Positions 8,061 through 12,879 of a stretch of 12,879 nucleotides of DNA are shown piece by piece; the first letter of the stretch is position 1, and every line of letters starts with the position of its first letter. The notes beneath the pieces are model-generated. The model saw only the letters and a list, made by a program, of their open reading frames with translations. It was not told where the DNA came from and searched no databases. Position numbers and translations under genes: made by a program. Source of the DNA: Pseudomonadota bacterium. Its GTDB lineage: Bacteria > Pseudomonadota > Alphaproteobacteria > Rhizobiales > Hyphomicrobiaceae. Location of the stretch: positions 1 through 12,879 of the forward strand of contig JAKALI010000052.1 in NCBI GenBank assembly GCA_021813195.1. The letters are read 5' to 3'.

Positions 8061-8954
8061 TTACTCGGCCGCCGTTCGATGCTCTTGCAACGGGGGCCCC
8101 TCCCGCACCAGCCGCTCAACGAGCATGGCAAGATCCTTGACCAACCGCTCGAACCCTTCGGAGCGCTCCAGGGTTGCCTCGTCGAGGTAGAGCGCACGAT
8201 TGATTTCGATCTGAAGGGCGTTGAGCCCCCGTGCCGGCGAGCCATAGTGCTCGGTGATGTATCCGCCCGCGTAGGGGCGGTTGAGGTGCACATCGTAACC
8301 CAACGTCTGGAGCGTTTGCCTCACCATACGTGTCAGGCGGGGATCGCACGATGTCCCAAAGCGATCCCCGAGGACGAAATCGGGCCGCACGCCGCCGCCC
8401 TTCGTCATCTGATTCGACGGCATCGAGTGGCAATCGATCAGAACCGCGTAACCGAACTGCCGCCGAGCACGCTGAAGCAGCGCGCTCAGGGCCTCATGAT
8501 AGGGACGGTGCAGAAGCTCAATGCGGTCCAAGGCATCCTGCAACCGCAGAGGCGCTCCGTAGATTTCCTGGCCATCGGCAACGATGCGCGCAACCGTGCC
8601 AAGGCCGCCGGCCACCCGCACCGATTGCTGGTTGGCCCAATCCGGAAGCGGCTCGGCAAACAGTTCGGGGTCGAGCTCATAAGGTTCCCGGTTCGCATCG
8701 AGATAGGCTCGAGCAAATCGCGCGGCGATGAGAGGAGCGCCCAACCGAGCGGCGCATGCAAAGAGTTCGTCAACGTAGCAATCTTCGGAACGCCGCAATG
8801 TCAGGGCGTCGAGCCGAGACTTCTCGAGCAAGCAGGCGGGATAGACACGGCCGGAATGCGGGGAGCTGAACACGAGTGGCGTCAGCGCGCCTTCCGGCTC
8901 GCAAATCGAATATGCCGGGCTCAGTTCTCGGATAATGTGCTCGTGCTCACGCAA
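8061..8954 (-). CDS. N-formylglutamate amidohydrolase family protein
   Basis: Members hydrolyse N-formyl-L-glutamate to formate and glutamate, the last step of one histidine degradation route (HutG type); others act on related N-acyl amino acids. The product has 297 residues, normal for the family. Family motifs are SSPHSGRVYP (30-39, putative metal ligand His33), LIDCHSMPS (172-180, His176), RPYAGGYITEHYG (226-238) and LQIEINRALYLDE (247-259). No signal peptide is evident. The only in-frame start keeping the N-terminal strand is TTG 8954, preceded by a weak AAGG. No other hut genes are nearby, so a catabolic role is not supported by context. The neighbouring cpdR suggests conserved synteny rather than shared function. 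Confidence 0.85.
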   Translation of the reverse strand: MREHEHIIRELSPAYSICEPEGALTPLVFSSPHSGRVYPACLLEKSRLDALTLRRSEDCYVDELFACAARLGAPLIAARFARAYLDANREPYELDPELFAEPLPDWANQQSVRVAGGLGTVARIVADGQEIYGAPLRLQDALDRIELLHRPYHEALSALLQRARRQFGYAVLIDCHSMPSNQMTKGGGVRPDFVLGDRFGTSCDPRLTRMVRQTLQTLGYDVHLNRPYAGGYITEHYGSPARGLNALQIEINRALYLDEATLERSEGFERLVKDLAMLVERLVREGPPLQEHRTAAE

Positions 8955-9336
8955 GGCCTTGTTTCCGCTTCATGCACTAAAGTATCCACTTCGGGCCGCG
9001 AGGGCAGCCTGCTCCCCGCAGATCTGACGATGCCAGCCCGGAGCGATGAGACGGCACGCGGCTCGAATTCATCGCACGCCGCGCGTTTTTGTCCCCCAAT
9101 CATCAAACCGCACGCACGTTGGCAGTCTGCTGCACTTTGCCAACGCGACTGGCTGCTGTCTATCGCCACGGCACGAGCTGGCGAAAGGAATGGGGATATC
9201 ATCCCTTGCAAGCCGACAGATCGTGCTCCACAGCAAAGGCCTTCATGCTCCGTTTACCAAAGTCGCGTCAGATTCACGTGGCAACGGTTTCGATCTGAGA
9301 TAAATTGCATCCAACGTTCGCTGGTTCTCGCCCATC
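8955..9336. promoter_or_regulatory. Divergent promoter region between the amidohydrolase gene and cpdR
   Basis: These 382 bases contain no convincing gene. Perfect eight-base inverted arms CGTTGGCA (9117-9124) and TGCCAACG (9138-9145), 13 bases apart, are the clearest structure and could be an operator or hairpin. I saw no full CtrA box (TTAA-N7-TTAA) upstream of cpdR. Confidence 0.4.
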
Positions 9337-9723
9337 ATGTCCATCAGTCCGTCCCGCGTCCCCGTTCATCGCATCCTCTTGGCGGAGGACGACGACTCCA
9401 TGCGCGCCTTCCTCGAGCGTGCACTCACGCGCGCTGGCTACGACGTCATCGGTTTTCCCAATGGTGTCGAGGCTTTGGAACGTCTCGAGCGGGAGCCATT
9501 CACGTTGCTGCTGACCGACATTGTGATGCCACGCATGGACGGCATCGAACTTGCCCGCCGCGCAAGCGAGATCGATCCGGATCTGAAAATCATGTTCATC
9601 ACGGGTTTCGCTGCCGTCGTGCTCAATAGCGAGAACCAAGGCCCGAAGGACGCCCGTGTGCTCTCGAAGCCTTTCCATCTCAAAGATCTGGTGCGCGAGG
9701 TCGAGCGGCTACTTGCTGCGTAA
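9337..9723 (+). CDS. cpdR: CpdR-type single-domain response regulator
   Basis: In Caulobacter and rhizobia, unphosphorylated CpdR brings ClpXP to the pole and primes it to degrade cell-cycle proteins such as PdeA; phosphorylation through the CckA-ChpT relay switches it off. The product has 128 residues, a lone receiver domain with no output domain. Acidic pocket residues are Glu17-Asp20, the phosphoacceptor is Asp61 (LLTDIVMP), Thr89 lies in FITGFAA, and Lys101 in SKPFHL. FITGFAAVVLN and LSKPFHLKDLV are characteristic of CpdR. The sequence ends in Ala-Ala, as does Caulobacter CpdR, where this end is needed for its own ClpXP degradation. The start at ATG 9337 has no evident Shine-Dalgarno, and its first nine residues precede the usual domain start. 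tRNA-Val follows on the same strand. Confidence 0.92.
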   Translation: MSISPSRVPVHRILLAEDDDSMRAFLERALTRAGYDVIGFPNGVEALERLEREPFTLLLTDIVMPRMDGIELARRASEIDPDLKIMFITGFAAVVLNSENQGPKDARVLSKPFHLKDLVREVERLLAA

Positions 9724-9761
9724 GGCAGCTGGGACGTGGCCGGCAAACTGGCCTTAGCGCC

Positions 9762-9789
9762 CTTGCCTCGCCCCGACAGAGCCTATATA
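9762..9789 (+). promoter_or_regulatory. Probable promoter of tRNA-Val
   Basis: CTTGCC (9762-9767) and TATATA (9784-9789) are spaced by 16 bases. Transcription would start near 9796, about 34 bases before the mature tRNA. The -10 box is good; the -35 box is moderate. Confidence 0.5.
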
Positions 9790-9829
9790 CGGGCCTGCCG
9801 AGTAAGACTGGACCGACCCAGTTCAAAAA

Positions 9830-9904
9830 GGGCACTTAGCTCAGCGGTAGAGCACTTCCTTGACATGGAAGGGGTCAGAGGTTCGATCCCTCTAGTGCCC
9901 ACCA
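9830..9904 (+). tRNA. tRNA-Val (anticodon GAC), CCA encoded
   Basis: A complete cloverleaf can be folded by eye. The seven-base acceptor stem is GGGCACT with AGTGCCC. The D-arm has TAGCTCAGCGGTAGAGC. The anticodon arm is CTTCC / GGAAG with loop TTGACAT and anticodon GAC (9862-9864). The T-arm contains GGTTCGATCC. The CCA end is genomically encoded (9902-9904). It reads GUC and, by wobble, GUU codons. tRNA 3' ends are common integration sites and the DNA just downstream looks accessory, but no second copy of this 3' end occurs in the window. Confidence 0.97.
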
Positions 9905-10085
9905 TAACTTTACTCAGTAAAAGCATAAACTTACAAATCAGCTGTTTGTTGACCTTCTTGGCCGTGAGTGTCAGTTTTCAACTATACGTGTCCGTCTTCG
10001 CTTGACCGCAAAACTAGCCGTAGCACAATATTGACACAACGCACTGTGCCAAAAAATTTCGGCATCTACAGCTCAAGAGAACGCC
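9905..10085 (+). other. AT-richer spacer after tRNA-Val, with possible promoter
   Basis: The base composition drops visibly in GC compared with all sequence to the left. TTTACT and AGTAAA form a short inverted repeat just after the tRNA (about 9908-9920), but with no strong terminator. TTGACC (10002-10007) with ACAATA (10025-10030), 17 bases apart, is a candidate promoter for the next gene. No gene is seen. Confidence 0.4.
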
Positions 10086-10354
10086 ATGACGGACCAAGCG
10101 AGCACGGACAATCTCGCTGCGGACTACGTCTGGAAGGGACCAGATGGCCTGGGGCTCTACTATTGCCCAGGGTTTATGGGGCAGCTCAATGTGCGTCACC
10201 AGGCGGACGGGTGGCGGGGTTACGTTGGCGGCATGGCAATCGTGAGGTCTTTCTTGACCGCGCGCAAGCGCAAGGCGCGGTCGAGATTGTCGATCGGCAT
10301 TTGAGCGGTGCGTTGCTCGCCGATGCGGATCCTCGGCCCGCCGTAACGGGGTAA
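10086..10354 (+). pseudogene. Small protein of unknown function, probably frameshifted
   Basis: From ATG 10086 the frame reads MTDQASTDNLAADYVWKGPD and continues with GLYY, GQLNVRHQADGWRGYVGG, then ends at a TGA near 10302 after 72 residues; the last 20 are basic and poor in protein character. From about 10240 the next frame instead reads FLDRAQAQGAVEIVDRHL and ends at TAA 10352-10354, which looks like a normal helical C-terminus. A one-base shift around 10230-10250 would join the two into about 89 residues. It may be a real mutation, a sequencing error or, less likely, programmed frameshifting. A tryptophan/tyrosine/glycine-rich N-terminal half is reminiscent of small plasmid or phage proteins; I do not recognise the family. 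Stop-to-start distance to the next gene is 22 bases. Confidence 0.5.
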
Positions 10355-10376
10355 GACCCATGAGGGGGCAGGATCC

Positions 10377-10676
10377 ATGACCGCATCCGATCGCATCAGC
10401 CCCGAGGAGGCGCAGGCGATCCGCGAGGAGGCGCGCCGGGTGCTGCTTGCCGCGCGTCTGGCGCAGGAGGTTCGCGGCGCGGAATGGGTCACGCGCGAGG
10501 GCGATGTCCTCACGCTGGCCGACATGAACATCTGGCACATGCAGCGCGCCCATGCGGTGCTGAAAGACTGGATCAAGAGCGAGCGCGACGCCGCATTGCG
10601 TCGGGAGTTGCGTGCTTGGATCAAGGCCTTTGCGCGAGAAATTCGTCATCGCGCACAAACAGAGCGGAGAACGTGA
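10377..10676 (+). CDS. Small hypothetical protein, mostly helical
   Basis: The product has 99 residues and is highly charged, with helix-forming stretches at about 8-33 and 51-95. A central segment, EWVTREGDVLTLADMNIWHM, has the spacing of a short motif (W, then DG-like turn, hydrophobic pair, DM, then H) that I associate with small proteins of phages and mobile elements; this is an impression, not an assignment. AGGGGG about 12 bases before ATG 10377 is an acceptable ribosome site. No signal peptide, membrane segment or catalytic motif is visible. It lies 22 bases behind the preceding small gene, probably in the same transcript, and is the last gene before the CRISPR array. It is not a recognisable Cas or anti-CRISPR protein. 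Confidence 0.65.
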   Translation: MTASDRISPEEAQAIREEARRVLLAARLAQEVRGAEWVTREGDVLTLADMNIWHMQRAHAVLKDWIKSERDAALRRELRAWIKAFAREIRHRAQTERRT

Positions 10677-10685
10677 TGATGAAAA

Positions 10686-10718
10686 CCTGGTCTGCCCCTC
10701 ATCGCGAGACCAGGGATT
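10686..10718 (-). terminator. Hairpin with T-run reading out of the CRISPR array on the minus strand
   Basis: Eight-base arms CCTGGTCT (10686-10693) and AGACCAGG (10707-10714) enclose 13 bases. Read on the minus strand the hairpin is followed directly by TTTTC, as in a Rho-independent terminator; on the plus strand no T-run follows. It lies 48 bases beyond the first repeat, so it would end a CRISPR precursor transcribed right to left. Confidence 0.5.
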
Positions 10719-11155
10719 AAGTTAGAACCCGGCCTTGATATGCTGAATTCGTCCCTTGTTGGGTCGATCTCCGCGTGGGCGGAGGAGCCCCCTCTTAGCA
10801 GTCTTGCTTACCTTCGGGGTAAGGTCGATCTCCGCGTGGGCGGAGGAGCCCGCATACGGTCCCATACAGTGCGCAGCGAGCCGGGTCGATCTCCGCGTGG
10901 GCGGAGGAGCCCGCAAGGTGCTGACTACTCGCGTGGGCTTCTCGGGTCGATCTCCGCGTGGGCGGAGGAGCCTCGACTTCGAGTGCGAGCTGGCGGTCCA
11001 TCTGGGGTCGATCTCCGCGTGGGCGGAGGAGCCTGCCACTGATCAGACAGAACGCCGTCCTTCAAGGGTCGATCTCCGCGTGGGCGGAGGAGCCAGAAGC
11101 CATTCCCACATCTTCTTCCAACGAGACGGTCGATCTCCGCGTGGGCGGAGGAGCC

Positions 11156-11188
11156 CGTACTGCCTTGTGGATTTTCGAGCCGAGATAG
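11156..11188 (-). repeat. Spacer 7, identical to the spacer at 11827-11859
   Basis: The 33-base spacer beginning CGTACTGCC and ending CGAGATAG is repeated exactly ten spacers later, while the spacers on both sides differ between the two places. Confidence 0.95.
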
Positions 11189-11826
11189 GGTCGATCTCCG
11201 CGTGGGCGGAGGAGCCCCTGAAGTCAGCAGCAGCAGACGCAGCTCCGCAGGTCGATCTCCGCGTGGGCGGAGGAGCCGATGGTCCCAGCAGGTTGACGAC
11301 TGCCCTGGCAGGTCGATCTCCGCGTGGGCGGAGGAGCCACGTCCGCATGGCTGTCGCGCCCTTTGGCACGAGGTCGATCTCCGCGTGGGCGGAGGAGCCG
11401 CACTGCGGCCAGCATCAGGATCAGAGCTGTAGGGTCGATCTCCGCGTGGGCGGAGGAGCCTCTTCATCGACCATCGGTTTCGCTATGCCGTACGGTCGAT
11501 CTCCGCGTGGGCGGAGGAGCCCGCGAGCTATCGCCAACGAACAGGTGCCACTTGGGTCGATCTCCGCGTGGGCGGAGGAGCCCTCAAAAGCCGTTGTCCC
11601 GCAAGGACGTGAGGGGGTCGATCTCCGCGTGGGCGGAGGAGCCCGAAGTCCACCTGGGCTCGTGACCATGTGTGGGGGTCGATCTCCGCGTGGGCGGAGG
11701 AGCCCCACTCACGCGAGACGTAAGTCAGTACGGTGGGGGTCGATCTCCGCGTGGGCGGAGGAGCCCCGACCAGGGAGGCCGGCAATATCGCCCCCCCGGG
11801 TCGATCTCCGCGTGGGCGGAGGAGCC

Positions 11827-11859
11827 CGTACTGCCTTGTGGATTTTCGAGCCGAGATAG
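11827..11859 (-). repeat. Spacer 18, identical to the spacer at 11156-11188
   Basis: Exact 33-base copy of spacer 7; see that entry. The two copies are 671 bases apart, a multiple of the 61-base unit. Confidence 0.95.
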
Positions 11860-12494
11860 GGTCGATCTCCGCGTGGGCGGAGGAGCCCAAACGGCTTGTC
11901 CGCTTCGCTCCACCACAGGGGGTCGATCTCCGCGTGGGCGGAGGAGCCCAAAAATGTTAGCTTGTAAGTCGCTCAATAAAAGGTCGATCTCCGCGTGGGC
12001 GGAGGAGCCGCGGCTATGTGGTCCGCACCTGGCCTGCACGCAGGTCGATCTCCGCGTGGGCGGAGGAGCCGCTGAAGCGTATGCGGTCGCCGATAACAAT
12101 GGGGGTCGATCTCCGCGTGGGCGGAGGAGCCAGCAGAACCGCGTGCGCCGCCTCTTGAACAATGGGTCGATCTCCGCGTGGGCGGAGGAGCCACGCAGCA
12201 GTGCTGTCAGGTCTTGCGTAGAGGTCGATCTCCGCGTGGGCGGAGGAGCCTTCGCCTCACCGATCTTCGGGCACCCCGGATAGGGTCGATCTCCGCGTGG
12301 GCGGAGGAGCCTCGGTAGGTGGCTTTGGAACTGCGAACAGCCAGGGTCGATCTCCGCGTGGGCGGAGGAGCCACCCACTCGTTGTCCTTCGGAGTGTCCG
12401 TGAGGGGTCGATCTCCGCGTGGGCGGAGGAGCCATCACCGTGACGAGGCCGTCAGGCCGGTAGGACGGTCGATCTCCGCGTGGGCGGAGGAGCC

Positions 12495-12588
12495 GAAGGC
12501 TAAGGCTCTTGTGAGCGGTCAGGACGGGGTCGATCTCCGCGTGGGCGGAGGAGCCGAAGGCTAAGGCTCTTGTGAGCGGTCAGGACGG
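12495..12588 (-). repeat. Tandem duplication of one spacer-repeat unit
   Basis: Spacers 29 (12495-12527) and 30 (12556-12588) are identical (both begin GAAGGCTAAGG and end CAGGACGG), separated by one repeat. This fits slippage or unequal recombination between neighbouring repeats. Confidence 0.95.
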
Positions 12589-12860
12589 GGTCGATCTCCG
12601 CGTGGGCGGAGGAGCCGAGATTAAAGGTTTTCGTAGCGGATCGTTTACGGGTCGATCTCCGCGTGGGCGGAGGAGCCTGGTATCTTCCAGATCATGCTCG
12701 CAGCCGGCGGGGTCGATCTCCGCGTGGGCGGAGGAGCCTGTGCCAAGCGCCGCTTGGCTTCCCGCGCCCGGGGTCGATCTCCGCGTGGGCGGAGGAGCCA
12801 ACTGCATTGACTGGGATCGAGCGGCCAGTGAAGGTCGATCTCCGCGTGGGCGGAGGAGCC

Positions 12861-12879
12861 CAATGCTCCTTAAGATTGA
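12861..12879. other. Sequence after the last visible repeat: leader start or cut-off spacer
   Basis: Only 19 bases remain. Twelve are A or T, clearly more AT-rich than the array, which would suit a leader. A truncated spacer is equally compatible with the length. Confidence 0.3.

Larger units (their letters stand above)
10762..12860 (-). CRISPR. CRISPR array, type I-E-like, at least 35 repeats
   Basis: There are 35 identical copies of a 28-base repeat: it starts GGTCGAT, has arms CTCCGC and GCGGAG around GTGG, and ends GAGCC. Spacers are 33 bases, giving a 61-base period, except one of 30 bases (12193-12222). A 28-29 base repeat with a six-pair stem and a 61-base period fits subtype I-E. On the minus strand the sequence after the stem, ATCGACC plus one base, resembles the eight-base 5' handle of E. 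coli I-E crRNA. This and the hairpin at 10686-10714 argue for minus-strand transcription, with the leader at or beyond 12861. No repeat is degenerate, even at the presumed old end. Whether the array continues past 12860 cannot be seen; cas genes are absent from the window. Confidence 0.97.

Noticed and set aside
7827..9629. Plus-strand 600-residue open frame
   Set aside because: It crosses a small RNA gene, runs antisense to the amidohydrolase gene and overlaps cpdR out of frame. Its composition is typical of a GC-rich shadow.
9830..9904. Duplicated tRNA 3' end (att site) inside the window
   Set aside because: I looked for a second copy of the T-arm and acceptor end downstream and found none within the window, so an island cannot be delimited here.
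10740..12807. Long open frames on both strands across the array, up to 367 residues, with periodic GRSPRGRRSP or SISAWAEEP peptides
   Set aside because: They are translations of the CRISPR repeat. The repeat has no stop in several frames and the 61-base period cycles through them, creating false repeat proteins.
10762..12860. Subtype I-F or I-C assignment for the array
   Set aside because: I-F repeats have a different conserved sequence and a period near 60; I-C repeats are about 32 bases with longer spacers. The 28-29 base repeat and 61-base period fit I-E better, although without cas genes this stays provisional.

Overview
The window reads as chromosomal DNA of an alphaproteobacterium, probably of the order Hyphomicrobiales (Rhizobiales). 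The support is high GC, an Hsp20 gene with a ROSE-type leader, a CpdR response regulator directly followed by tRNA-Val, and small RNA genes of the alphaproteobacterial suhB/MmgR (alpha-r8) type lying beside a HisN/SuhB-like phosphatase gene. The genus cannot be named from what is visible.

Layout. From 1 to 4350 the minus strand carries gltB, the large subunit of glutamate synthase, whose C-terminal end lies beyond base 1. A 399-base gap follows, holding a long perfect inverted repeat. Next is a minus-strand IbpA-type small heat-shock gene (4750-5199) with a heat-shock-like promoter and an RNA-thermometer leader. Divergent from it is an alpha/beta hydrolase (5460-6419). This converges on hisN (6454-7287, minus). 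Between hisN and the N-formylglutamate amidohydrolase gene (8061-8954, minus) are about 770 non-coding bases. They hold two tandem, plus-strand small RNA genes that share a 25-base core, with several palindromes between them. A divergent promoter region leads to cpdR (9337-9723, plus) and tRNA-Val(GAC) (9830-9904).

After the tRNA the character changes. About 180 AT-richer bases precede two small genes of unknown function (10086-10354, probably frameshifted, and 10377-10676). The rest is a large CRISPR array with at least 35 identical 28-base repeats (10762-12860). Repeat architecture, a 61-base period and a terminator-like hairpin at the low-coordinate end all suggest a type I-E-like array transcribed on the minus strand. 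Its leader, and any cas genes, would then lie to the right of the window. No cas gene is visible.

The left part is core metabolism and regulation: ammonium assimilation, histidine synthesis, heat shock, cell-cycle proteolysis control and translation. The right part, beyond the tRNA, is accessory DNA with a defence function. The most interesting non-coding elements are the tandem MmgR-like RNAs, the thermometer, and the base bias at one spacer edge of the CRISPR array.
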